Part shown: positions 1 through 7,417 of the stretch, piece by piece
Layout of the letters: each line of letters begins with the position of its first letter
Numbering within the stretch: position 1 is the stretch's first letter
Assembly: GCA_017501245.1 (NCBI GenBank)
Contig: JAFVXI010000002.1
Span: forward strand, 1-41,512
Direction: 5' to 3'
Length of the DNA: 41,512 nt
Origin: Clostridia bacterium
GTDB lineage: Bacteria; Bacillota; Clostridia; Oscillospirales; CAG-272
Notes under the pieces: generated by a model
What the model saw: only the letters and a program-made list of their open reading frames with translations
What the model was told of the DNA's origin: nothing
The model's database searches: none
Made by a program: the position numbers and the translations under genes

Positions 1-91
1 AAAGTCGAAATTCAAAGGATTTCGACCGCAAATCTTTGATTTGCAAGCAAATTTCAAAGATGAAATTTGTTGATTTCTGTTGAAATGATTG
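1..91. repeat. cluster of three small hairpins
   Basis: Three successive inverted repeats are visible: GTCGAAAT/ATTTCGAC, GCAAATC/GATTTGC and CAAATTTC/GAAATTTG, each with a short loop containing AAAG or TTT. They sit end to end with almost no spacer. No ORF is supported here. It belongs to the general style of hairpin arrays seen elsewhere in the window. The left end is cut by the window edge. Confidence 0.6.
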
Positions 92-97
92 TAGTGC

Positions 98-119
98 AAA
101 AAGCCAATATAGGCTTTTT
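98..119 (+). terminator. short terminator-like hairpin
   Basis: Perfect 8-bp stem AAAAAGCC/GGCTTTTT around a 6-nt loop. The stem supplies its own T-run, so it could act on either strand. Two more small palindromes follow at 124-140 (CGGCTG/CAGCCG) and 141-155 (CTATAAT/ATTATAG). The gene it would terminate lies left of the window. Confidence 0.45.
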
Positions 120-157
120 ATACGGCTGAATTACCAGCCGCTATAATCATTATAGAG

Positions 158-197
158 AAAGGACAGAAGGCAATACGGCGCTTTTCTGTCCTTTTTT
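158..197 (+). terminator. rho-independent terminator
   Basis: Eleven-base-pair stem AAAGGACAGAA/TTCTGTCCTTT with a 15-nt loop, running into a T6 tract. It lies upstream of the first gene, so it most likely ends a transcript entering from the left of the window. Confidence 0.75.
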
Positions 198-270
198 AGT
201 AATGAATGATAGAGGAAGCCTCGCCGATGCGACATATGCCGACGGCGCCGCCCTCGGGAGAGGAGAGCCG

Positions 271-963
271 ATGAAAAACAAAATAAAGCCGATAGCGGCG
301 ATAGCCTTCGTCACAGTTGAGGCGATCCTCGGCGTTATCATCTGGGTGACGGAGCTGAACGTTTTGCCCGCTTATCTTGCCGTCGTCCTTGCCGCACTCT
401 TCGTCGCCCTCTTCTCCGAGCGCAGCCAAGCCTATTTTCTCACACAGGTGGCGCTCCTTTTCACCCTCGCCGCCGACTATTATCTGCTCGTCATCGACGA
501 TAAGTACGAGATAGGTATGCTGTGGTTTATCCTGGCGCAGCTATGCTATTTTGCGAGGATATATCTCTCCGAGGAGCGTAAGAGCGTGCGCATCGCCCAT
601 CTTGTTTCGAGGTGCGGAGGCATCCTCCTTTCGCTGCTCCTTCCTTTTCTCATCCTTGGCGACGGGGTTGATCTTCTCAGCGTCGTTTCGGTCGTCTATT
701 TCGTAAACATACTGCTTAACGCCATCTTCGCCTTTATATCCTTTAAGCGCTCGCCTATGCTTGCGCTGGGGCTTTTGCTCTTCGTCGCCTGCGATATATT
801 CGTCGCACTTGCAAACCTCGGCGGCTATATCAAGCTTGGCGGCGAATTGTATCTCGCCTTAAAGAGCGTGGGCTTCAACAGGATAGCCTGGCTCTTCTAT
901 GTCCCCTCCCAAACGCTTATAGCCCTCTCCGGCGTGATGCTCAAAGAGCATCCACGCAGTTAA
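271..963 (+). CDS. multipass membrane protein, possibly YhhN/TMEM86-like
   Basis: Predicted 230-residue, very hydrophobic protein with roughly seven to eight membrane segments. The start at 271 is chosen because GGAGAGGAG lies a few bases upstream; an in-frame ATG at 202 sits just after a terminator T-tract and lacks a ribosome binding site. A segment around residues 70-100 has a charged pair (ADYYLLVIDDK) then FILAQLCYFARIY, which loosely recalls the YhhN (lysoplasmalogenase-like) family, but I would not assign the enzyme activity. It stands alone: a terminator precedes it and a gene-free hairpin region follows. The reading frame is clearly coding by composition; the function is uncertain. 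Confidence 0.75.
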   Translation: MKNKIKPIAAIAFVTVEAILGVIIWVTELNVLPAYLAVVLAALFVALFSERSQAYFLTQVALLFTLAADYYLLVIDDKYEIGMLWFILAQLCYFARIYLSEERKSVRIAHLVSRCGGILLSLLLPFLILGDGVDLLSVVSVVYFVNILLNAIFAFISFKRSPMLALGLLLFVACDIFVALANLGGYIKLGGELYLALKSVGFNRIAWLFYVPSQTLIALSGVMLKEHPRS

Positions 964-1014
964 ATCCGTCTTTTAGTTTTTTTAATCCTACGGTTATGCC
1001 GCTCCCATTCGACG

Positions 1015-1072
1015 GATGAAATCCACCTTTGGTGGATGAAATCGCTATCGCGATGATATCCTGCTCCGCAGG
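1015..1072. repeat. hairpin array, linker GATGAAATC type
   Basis: The linker GATGAAATC or GATGATATC alternates with small stems: CCACC/GGTGG, CGC/GCG and CCTGC/GCAGG. Each stem has different bases but remains self-complementary. This lies in the gene-free stretch between the first gene and the EamA transporter. Confidence 0.6.
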
Positions 1073-1207
1073 GTTATAGTTAGATCGGTTATGAGATGCT
1101 GCGCATCGTTATGGTGTGCCGGCGCACAGTTATGGAGTTATGAGCTCGCAGAGCGAGCGTTATGAGATGCTGCTCATCGTTATGATTGGGCTGCGCCCAA
1201 GTTATAG
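1073..1207. repeat. hairpin array, linker GTTATG type
   Basis: At least six units begin with GTTAT(G/A) and continue with a private mini-hairpin: GATGC/GCATC, TGTGC/GCACA, GCTCGC/GCGAGC, GATG/CATC and TTGGGC/GCCCAA, mostly around a TGC or AGA loop. Linkers are nearly identical while stems are unrelated in sequence. This is structure conservation without sequence conservation, not a simple tandem duplication. Confidence 0.7.
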
Positions 1208-1297
1208 GTTAGCCTGCGGCAAATTTCACCGCAGCTCTGCCTCCCCGAGGGACCCCGAAACAAGCGAGCCTTGAAAATTGAAAGTTAAAAATCCAGC

Positions 1298-1432
1298 CTT
1301 CACTTTTGCCTAGGGCAAAAACTTCACTTTGCCTTCGTCGAAACTTCACTTACGTAGTAAACTTCACTTGCCGCCCTCGGCAAACTTCACCGTGGCTCTG
1401 CTGCCCTTTGCGGCAAATTTCACCGCGGCGTG
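1298..1432. repeat. hairpin array, linker AAACTTCACTT type
   Basis: The linker AAACTTCACTT recurs about every 20-25 bases and alternates with varied stems such as TTTTGCC/GGGCAAAA, TTAC/GTAA and TTGCCG/CGGCAA. The same linker in reverse complement (AGTGAAGTT) appears at the right end of the window from 41451, so the two arrays belong to one family in opposite orientations. Confidence 0.7.
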
Positions 1433-1858
1433 TGCGCTCGCACCGCCGCTAAACTTTCCACATCAATCGTAAATTTCGTGAAAAAATTCCACCTATGTGA
1501 GAATTTTCCGCTAAAGAGATTTTGCGTCGTGCGAGAGGAAACGGTGTTAAGCAATCGAAAACGGTTTACGAAAAAAAGAATTATTCGTTTGAAAAATGGA
1601 AATTTTATATTATTTAATATCAATATATAAAAATACATAAAAATATAATAAAATACTTTATAGCGCACGCGCGCGAGAAAACAGATTGAAATTAAATAAA
1701 AAGAACGAAAGATAAGCCCGAGCCGCATCATCCTTTGACTGAGCAGTGACTTATCTCTCGTTTTTCTTTTTTATTGTGTCGGGTCGGCTCCTCGGGCGTC
1801 CTTCCGCATACAGATGAGCCTCAGCATTCCACTTTTTTAATCATGCTTTCTGCATTTT
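1433..1858. other. gene-free AT-rich stretch
   Basis: About 425 bases with no supportable gene. The middle is strongly AT-rich (A and T runs near 1600-1650). Short open frames on both strands lack ribosome binding sites and have no family features. A weak inverted repeat AGATAAG/CTTATCT spans about 1709-1756 and is followed by a T-rich tract, but its loop is long. I see nothing I can name. Confidence 0.5.
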
Positions 1859-2767
1859 TCATTTTGCGTTTTCGGGTTTTTTAAACTCTATCTGTGAGAG
1901 GATGACGGCGGCGAGAACTATCGCACATCCGACGTACTCACGAGGCTCGAGTATAGCTCCGAGGGCTACGGCAGTTCCAATCACGCCGAAAACCGATTCA
2001 AGCGACATGATGATCGAGGCCACGGCAGGGTCGGGTCCGTTCTGACCGAGGATCTGGAGCGTGTAGGCTATGCCGCTCGAGCCGATGCCGAGGAAGATGA
2101 GGGGCAGGATGTTTGCGCCGATGACCCCGAAGTCTATCGCAGGCGCCTCAAAAAGGGCGATTACAGCCTCGATGACGAAGCAGGCGATAAACTGTACGAG
2201 CGACATCCTCACGCCGTCGCACTTAGGCGAGAAATGATCTATAACTAATATATGGAAGGGGAAGACCAAAGCCCCGCCGATGACGAATAGGTCGGAGGGA
2301 GAGATTCCCGTTCCCTCCTTCACGCACATGAGGTAGAAGCCGACCGCCGCTATCACGACGGCAAGCCAGACGTTGACGGGTGCTCGCTTTTTCAGCGCAA
2401 GGGCGTATATAGGCACCAGCACGACGTAAAGCGAGGTGATAAACGCAGCCTTTCCTCCGTCCGTCCCCGCCTGAATCCCCAGCTGCTGGAGGCTGGAGGC
2501 TATCGCAAGCACGGCGCCGCATATGACACCTCCGACAAGCTCCGTCCTCGTGACGTCAACGCCCCGCCGGGAGATGAGTCTGCGCCCGTTTTTCCTAAGC
2601 TTGTCGAGCATCATAACGACGAATATAAGAAATATAGAAGCTATAAGGCTCCTGACGGCAACGACCAGAGAGGCGCTCATCCCCACGATCACGTCCTGCG
2701 CAACGAAGGCAAAGCCCCATATAGCCGCCGCTCCCAAGAGCATAAGATGCGGTATGTACTTTTTCAT
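1859..2767 (-). CDS. EamA/DMT-family transporter
   Basis: A 302-residue integral membrane protein with ten predicted transmembrane helices in two homologous five-helix halves, the EamA (drug/metabolite transporter) layout. The first helix carries the typical LGAAAIWGFAFVAQD stretch, and the second half repeats the pattern with GIGSSGIAYTLQILGQ and a SLESVFGVIGTAVALGE-like region around residue 260. Family members export small metabolites or amino acids; the substrate cannot be read from sequence. The start is supported by GGAG 7 bases before the ATG and by a TTGACA/TAAAAT promoter. It is monocistronic and divergent from nrdD. Confidence 0.9.
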   Translation of the reverse strand: MKKYIPHLMLLGAAAIWGFAFVAQDVIVGMSASLVVAVRSLIASIFLIFVVMMLDKLRKNGRRLISRRGVDVTRTELVGGVICGAVLAIASSLQQLGIQAGTDGGKAAFITSLYVVLVPIYALALKKRAPVNVWLAVVIAAVGFYLMCVKEGTGISPSDLFVIGGALVFPFHILVIDHFSPKCDGVRMSLVQFIACFVIEAVIALFEAPAIDFGVIGANILPLIFLGIGSSGIAYTLQILGQNGPDPAVASIIMSLESVFGVIGTAVALGAILEPREYVGCAIVLAAVILSQIEFKKPENAK

Positions 2768-2807
2768 AAAATCTCCGTTAAATTGACACGCCTGTGTCGA
2801 TATCCGT

Positions 2808-2837
2808 ATTTTACCACTCGCCGAGCCCCCTTGTCAA
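2808..2837 (-). promoter_or_regulatory. promoter of the EamA transporter
   Basis: On the minus strand TTGACA is followed by an 18-base spacer and TAAAAT, about 40 bases upstream of the EamA start codon. The spacer is one base longer than ideal. Confidence 0.6.
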
Positions 2838-3055
2838 GGGGTGGGTGTTTTCTTTTCCCAAAAAGAAAATAATAGAAAAATACGGGGAAAAATTGTTGAA
2901 TATGCCGAAGCAAAAAAGCCCCCTTTTCTCCCATCTGTGCGCTCTGCCCCAAATTATGTGACCTTGTGGGTTTGTCAAGTGTCTAATATGACGAATTTTG
3001 CATTCTTTTTTTGTCTAAGAGTGTACTTTTTGTTTTTTATTTAACAAGGGTAAAA

Positions 3056-3102
3056 ACACAAGATATAGTTTTTCTTGCTTGACAAAACACTAGATATGGT
3101 AT
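3056..3102 (+). promoter_or_regulatory. tandem NrdR boxes upstream of nrdD
   Basis: Two near-identical 16-bp boxes, ACACAAGATATAGTTT (3056-3071) and ACACTAGATATGGTAT (3087-3102), match the NrdR consensus acaCwAtATaTwGtgt. Their starts are 31 bases apart, the three-helical-turn spacing typical of NrdR-controlled promoters. The second box lies inside the spacer of the nrdD promoter, consistent with repression when dATP/ATP-bound NrdR occupies both. No nrdR gene is in the window. Confidence 0.9.
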
Positions 3103-3107
3103 ATAAT
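3079..3107 (+). promoter_or_regulatory. nrdD promoter
   Basis: Perfect TTGACA (3079-3084), 17-base spacer and TATAAT (3102-3107). The downstream NrdR box overlaps the spacer and the first base of the -10 element. The leader to the nrdD start is about 110 bases. Confidence 0.9.
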
Positions 3108-3223
3108 GTGAAGGCACCGCTTCTCCGAGGAGAGGCGGTAATACTGTCCTTTAAGGGAAATGCGCGCCCCCTGACACACCCGTGGCAGAGCACGTGGCGC
3201 TAAGAAATATAAGGAGAAAAGCT

Positions 3224-5398
3224 ATGAAACTTATCAAGAGAAACGGCTCCGAAGTTATCTTTGACAAGGCTAAGATAGCTGCCGCCGTAACCAAGGCAAA
3301 TCTCGCCATAGACGAGAAGGAAAGAATCAGCGAAGAGGATATAATAAACGTAACCAACGCAGTCGAGAAGATATGCAAGAAGATGCATCGCTCGGTAGGC
3401 GTCGAGGAGGTCCAGGATCTCGTAGAGGACGAGATCATGAAGCTCGGTGCCTTCGTGCTCGCTAAGGCGTATATCACCTATCGCTATAAGAGAGAGCTTG
3501 TCCGCCGCTCTAACACCACCGATGAAAAGATCATCTCGCTCATCGAGTGCAACAACGAGGAGGTCAAGCAGGAAAACGCTAATAAGAACCCCACCGTAAA
3601 CTCCGTCCAGCGTGACTATATGGCAGGCGAGGTGTCCAAGGATATCACCCGCCGCATCCTCCTCCCCGAGGAGATCGTAAAGGCGCACGACGAGGGCATC
3701 ATCCATTTCCACGATGCCGACTATTTCGCTCAGCATATGCACAACTGCGATCTCGTCAACCTCGAGGACATGCTCCAGAACGGCACCGTCATCAGCGGCA
3801 CCATGATCGAGAAGCCCCATAGCTTCTCCACCGCCTGCAATATCGCAACGCAGATCATAGCTCAGGTCGCATCCAACCAGTATGGCGGTCAGTCCATCAG
3901 CTTGACTCACCTTGCCCCCTTCGTCGACGTCAGCCGTCAGAAGCTGCGTGCCACCGTCACCGAGGAGCTTGCCTCCGTTGGCGTGACCGATGAGGAGGCA
4001 ATCAAGTCCCTCACCGAAAAGAGGCTCCGCGAGGAGATCCGCAAGGGCGTTCAGTGCATTCAGTATCAGGTTGTGACCCTCCTCACCACCAACGGTCAGG
4101 CTCCCTTCATCACCGTCTTTATGTACCTCGGAGAGGCAAAGAACGAGCAGGAGAAGGCAGACCTCGCCGTCATCATCGAGGAGACCCTCCTCCAGAGATA
4201 TCAGGGCGTCAAGAACGAGTCCGGCGTCTGGATCACCCCCGCCTTCCCCAAGCTCATCTACGTCCTCGAGGAGGACAACATCCATCCCGACTCCCCCTAC
4301 TACTACCTCACCGAGCTTTCCGCTAAATGTACGGCAAAGCGCATGGTTCCCGACTACATCTCCGAAAAGGTCATGCTCAAGAACAAGGTGGACAAAAACG
4401 GCGACGGCCAGTGCTACACCTGTATGGGCTGCCGCTCCTTCCTCACTCCTTACGTCGACGAGGACGGAAAGCCTAAGTATTACGGCCGCTTCAATCAGGG
4501 CGTCGTAACCGTAAACCTCGCAGACATCGGACTCTCCGCAGGCGGCTCTATGGACAAGTTCTGGGAGGTGTTTGAGGAGCGTATGGAGCTCTGCCACAGG
4601 GCTCTGCAGTGTCGCCACGAGCGCCTGACGGGAACTCTCTCGGATGCCGCACCCATCCTCTGGCAGCACGGCGCACTCACCAGGCTCCCCAAGGGTGAGC
4701 CCATCGACAAGTATCTCCACGGCGGCTATTCCACCCTCTCGCTCGGCTATGCAGGCCTCTGGGAGTGTGTATACGCCTTAAACGGCAAAAAGCTCACCGA
4801 GCCCGAGGGCGAGGAGCTTGGCCTCGAGATAATGAAAAAGCTCAACGAGTACACCGCAAAGTGGAAGAAGGCGGAAAACATCGACTACTCCCTCTACGGA
4901 ACTCCCCTTGAGTCCACCACCTACAAGTTCGCTAAATGCCTGCAGAACCGCTTCGGCATCGTCAAGGGCGTCTCCGACAGGAATTATATCACCAACTCCT
5001 ACCACGTCCACGTAACCGAGGAGATCGACGCCTTCGCAAAGCTTGCCCTCGAGGCAAAGTTCCAGGCCCTCTCTCCCGGCGGCGCTATCTCCTACGTTGA
5101 GGTCCCCGACATGCAGAACAACATTGAGGCAGTCCTCGGCGTTATGCAGTTCATCTACGACAACATTATGTACGCCGAGCTGAACACCAAGAGCGACTTC
5201 TGCCAGCAGTGCGGCTACGACGGCGAAATAGAGATAGTAGAGGATTCCGACGGCAAGCTCGTCTGGGAATGCCCCAACTGCAAAAACAGAGATCAGTCCA
5301 AAATGAACGTAGCCAGAAGAACCTGCGGCTACATCGGTACTCAGTACTGGAATCAGGGAAGGACTGAGGAGATCAAGGACCGTGTACTTCATCTTTGA
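3224..5398 (+). CDS. nrdD: anaerobic ribonucleoside-triphosphate reductase (class III)
   Basis: Reduces ribonucleoside triphosphates to deoxyribonucleotides under anaerobic conditions using a glycyl radical. The 724-residue protein begins with an ATP-cone (about residues 1-95, starting MKLIKRNGSEVIFDKAKI), followed by the large catalytic barrel. The C-terminus has the zinc site C660-x2-C663 and C683-x2-C686, then RTCGYIG with the radical glycine at about 702. The start at 3224 is supported by AAGGAG eight bases upstream; an upstream in-frame ATG at 3182 has no such site. Codon use is strongly biased to C-ending codons, as expected for high expression. The activase gene nrdG normally adjoins nrdD but is absent here, so activation must come from elsewhere. 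Regulation by NrdR is visible in the promoter. Confidence 0.97.
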   Translation: MKLIKRNGSEVIFDKAKIAAAVTKANLAIDEKERISEEDIINVTNAVEKICKKMHRSVGVEEVQDLVEDEIMKLGAFVLAKAYITYRYKRELVRRSNTTDEKIISLIECNNEEVKQENANKNPTVNSVQRDYMAGEVSKDITRRILLPEEIVKAHDEGIIHFHDADYFAQHMHNCDLVNLEDMLQNGTVISGTMIEKPHSFSTACNIATQIIAQVASNQYGGQSISLTHLAPFVDVSRQKLRATVTEELASVGVTDEEAIKSLTEKRLREEIRKGVQCIQYQVVTLLTTNGQAPFITVFMYLGEAKNEQEKADLAVIIEETLLQRYQGVKNESGVWITPAFPKLIYVLEEDNIHPDSPYYYLTELSAKCTAKRMVPDYISEKVMLKNKVDKNGDGQCYTCMGCRSFLTPYVDEDGKPKYYGRFNQGVVTVNLADIGLSAGGSMDKFWEVFEERMELCHRALQCRHERLTGTLSDAAPILWQHGALTRLPKGEPIDKYLHGGYSTLSLGYAGLWECVYALNGKKLTEPEGEELGLEIMKKLNEYTAKWKKAENIDYSLYGTPLESTTYKFAKCLQNRFGIVKGVSDRNYITNSYHVHVTEEIDAFAKLALEAKFQALSPGGAISYVEVPDMQNNIEAVLGVMQFIYDNIMYAELNTKSDFCQQCGYDGEIEIVEDSDGKLVWECPNCKNRDQSKMNVARRTCGYIGTQYWNQGRTEEIKDRVLHL

Positions 5399-5400
5399 TC

Positions 5401-5780
5401 GGTAAATTTTGCGCATATGGTGTGTGACCGTCACCTCTCGCCGTAGGTCACTTTGATCGGTAAATTTTGCGCACATTGTGTGATCGTCACCTCTCGCCGT
5501 AGGTCACTACGGCTTCGGGCTCCGATCCCGCAATCTGCATCAAAATTTCCTCGATCAAACTAACCTTGTTACTTCTGTAAATTTGCGCACATCGTGTGAC
5601 CGACACATCTCGCAGTAGCTTTCCACAGCTTCGGGCTCCGATCCCGCAATCTGCATCAAAATTTCCTCGATCAAACTAACCTTGTTACTTCGGTAAATTT
5701 GCGCACATTGTGTGATCGTCACCTCTTGCAGTAGCCTTCCACGGCTTCGGGCTCCGATCCCGCAATCTGCATCAAAATAA
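5401..5780. repeat. 116-bp tandem repeat after nrdD
   Basis: Copies begin at 5401 (58-bp partial), 5459 (117 bp), 5576 (116 bp) and 5692 (about 89 bp, partial). Each opens with GGTAAATTT(T)GCGCA and contains GTGTGA-CGTCACCTC, then CTTCGGGCTCCGATCCCGCA and ATCTGCATCAAAAT. The first copy starts three bases after the nrdD stop codon, and the preceding bases CTTTGATC are duplicated before the second copy. No reading frame runs through all copies, and the full copies differ by only a few substitutions, suggesting recent amplification. The transcript would carry it in the 3' UTR before the terminator. Confidence 0.85.
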
Positions 5781-5791
5781 CAAAAAACAGA

Positions 5792-5834
5792 GCGAAGATA
5801 CCTTAAAAGCTCCCGGTATCTTCGCCCTTTTTTT
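5792..5834 (+). terminator. nrdD terminator
   Basis: Stem GCGAAGATACC/GGTATCTTCGC with a 12-nt loop, followed by CC and T7. An A6 tract lies just before the stem, so it may also serve the convergent MATE gene from the other side. Confidence 0.9.
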
Positions 5835-5873
5835 ATTCTTTTATCGATCAACCCTGATAATTTATCGGATAGA

Positions 5874-7319
5874 TCAAGCCCTTGCCGGCTCCTTTTCCTT
5901 CTCCTTCTCCTCGCCTGCTTCCTTTTTCAGCTGCTTTTCAAGCCTTATGAAGGCGATAACGCAGAGGATGCCGATAAAGAGGGCGGTTGCGCCCCAGGAG
6001 ATGGGATACATATACGCCAGCTGCTTAAACTCGGGGATGCCCCTCTCGGGCAGGTTGAAGAAGTAGCCGTAGATCCAGACCAGCCTTGCGCCGACGGTGC
6101 CGAGGAGATTGAGGATGAGCGGCAGGATGGAGTAGCCGAGGCCTCGCACGACACCGGTCGCGGCGTTCAGCATGCCTGCTAAGAAGTGAGTAGAGAGCAT
6201 AACGCTGCACCAAGCCTCGACGGCGAGGATCTTCTGCTCTATGTTGGGGTCGCTCGCCTCGATAAACAGCGTTGCTATCTCTCCGGAGAATATGCGTAGC
6301 ATATTTGCGACGAAGCCGACAATTACGAAGGACTGAATGAGCGAGTAGAGGAATATCCTCTTGATGCGGTCCGGGCGCTTGGCTCCGAAGTTTTGTCCCG
6401 TGGCGCTGAGCGTTGCGGGGAGGAAGGCTCCCGCGATGGCGGAGGAGAAGTGGTCGATGTCGGTGCCTATCGAGCGTGCGGAGATAAACACCGTACCCTC
6501 AAAGGAGTTGATGGCGGCGGTGCTGGCGAGGTTTGCCAGCGAGAAGCAGGAGGACTGCACGCCCGTCGGGATGCCAAGCCTGAGCATACGGAGTATAAGC
6601 CCCCTGTGCGGTATCAGCTTCTTGAAGGAGAAGGCGTAGCTCTCGCCCTTTCTGCGGTATAGCTCGTAGACGACGGCAAATGCGGAATAGTACTTGGAGA
6701 TTACCGTAGCAATAGCAACGCCCTCAACCGACATTCCGCACACGATGACGAAGAAGAGGTTTAGTACGACGTTGATAACTCCGGATATCATACCTATCGT
6801 CAAGGACGTGGTGGAGTCGCCGATAGCACGCAAGACAGCCGTGCCGACGTTATATATCGCCGTTGCAAAAATGCTCGTGTAAAGTATCCTGAGGTAAAGG
6901 AGTGCGGAGTCAAACAGCTCCTCCTTCGTGTCGAGCAGCTCAAGCAGCGGGACAGCCGTCGCATATGCGATAACCGTCATAACGGCGGAAAGCAAGAAGC
7001 TTAAGATAAATGCGTTGTGCGTCGATCTTGAAACCTCGTCGCTCCTCTTGGCGCCGAACGCCTGAGCGACCACGACGCCCGCACCTGCGCCGACGCCTAT
7101 CATAAAGTTTATTACAAGACCCGAGATAAAGGTGGTCGAGCCTATTGCGCCGAGTGCGTTCGGGTCGCCCGAAAACTGACCGACAACCATCTTGTCAGCC
7201 GTGTCGTATAGAACCTGCAAGAGGTTTGTCAAAACTATCGGCAGCATAAAGAGCAGCAGCCGCCAGAAGATGGGACCCTCTGTAAAGTCTATCTTTCTTC
7301 TTTTGAAGACGTTAAGCAA
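5874..7319 (-). CDS. MATE-family efflux transporter (1 of 4)
   Basis: A 481-residue polytopic protein with the twelve-helix MATE (NorM/DinF) architecture, exchanging Na+ or H+ for cationic compounds or lipid-linked substrates. The N-terminus has the conserved TEGPIFWRLL segment, then LLQVLYDTADKMVVGQFSGD and GAGAGVVVAQAFGAKR in the first lobe; the second lobe repeats GTDIDHFSSAIAGAF and GQNFGAKRPDRI. The start is a TTG at 7317-7319, preceded by AAGGAG eight bases upstream. The C-terminus is a charged Lys/Glu tail. It is the last of four tandem paralogues and ends next to the nrdD terminator. The substrate is unknown. Confidence 0.93.
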   Translation of the reverse strand: MLNVFKRRKIDFTEGPIFWRLLLFMLPIVLTNLLQVLYDTADKMVVGQFSGDPNALGAIGSTTFISGLVINFMIGVGAGAGVVVAQAFGAKRSDEVSRSTHNAFILSFLLSAVMTVIAYATAVPLLELLDTKEELFDSALLYLRILYTSIFATAIYNVGTAVLRAIGDSTTSLTIGMISGVINVVLNLFFVIVCGMSVEGVAIATVISKYYSAFAVVYELYRRKGESYAFSFKKLIPHRGLILRMLRLGIPTGVQSSCFSLANLASTAAINSFEGTVFISARSIGTDIDHFSSAIAGAFLPATLSATGQNFGAKRPDRIKRIFLYSLIQSFVIVGFVANMLRIFSGEIATLFIEASDPNIEQKILAVEAWCSVMLSTHFLAGMLNAATGVVRGLGYSILPLILNLLGTVGARLVWIYGYFFNLPERGIPEFKQLAYMYPISWGATALFIGILCVIAFIRLEKQLKKEAGEEKEKEKEPARA

Positions 7320-7417
7320 TTCCTTATCTCCTTGTAGGTTTTTCGTTTATGCGGTGTTTTTTTACTTTTGCGTTTTTTTCTTGACGTAGCCCCTACGTGC
7401 TTGCGGTGGCCCTGCCG

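Noticed and set aside
1420-1731. open frames on both strands in the AT-rich gap
   Set aside because: No ribosome site, no hydrophobic or domain pattern, and composition unlike the other genes.
3200-4720. 506-codon open frame on the minus strand
   Set aside because: It lies opposite nrdD, which has full motif support. The C-rich third positions of nrdD open the opposite frame; the product is a Leu/Val/Asp-rich sequence with no family features.
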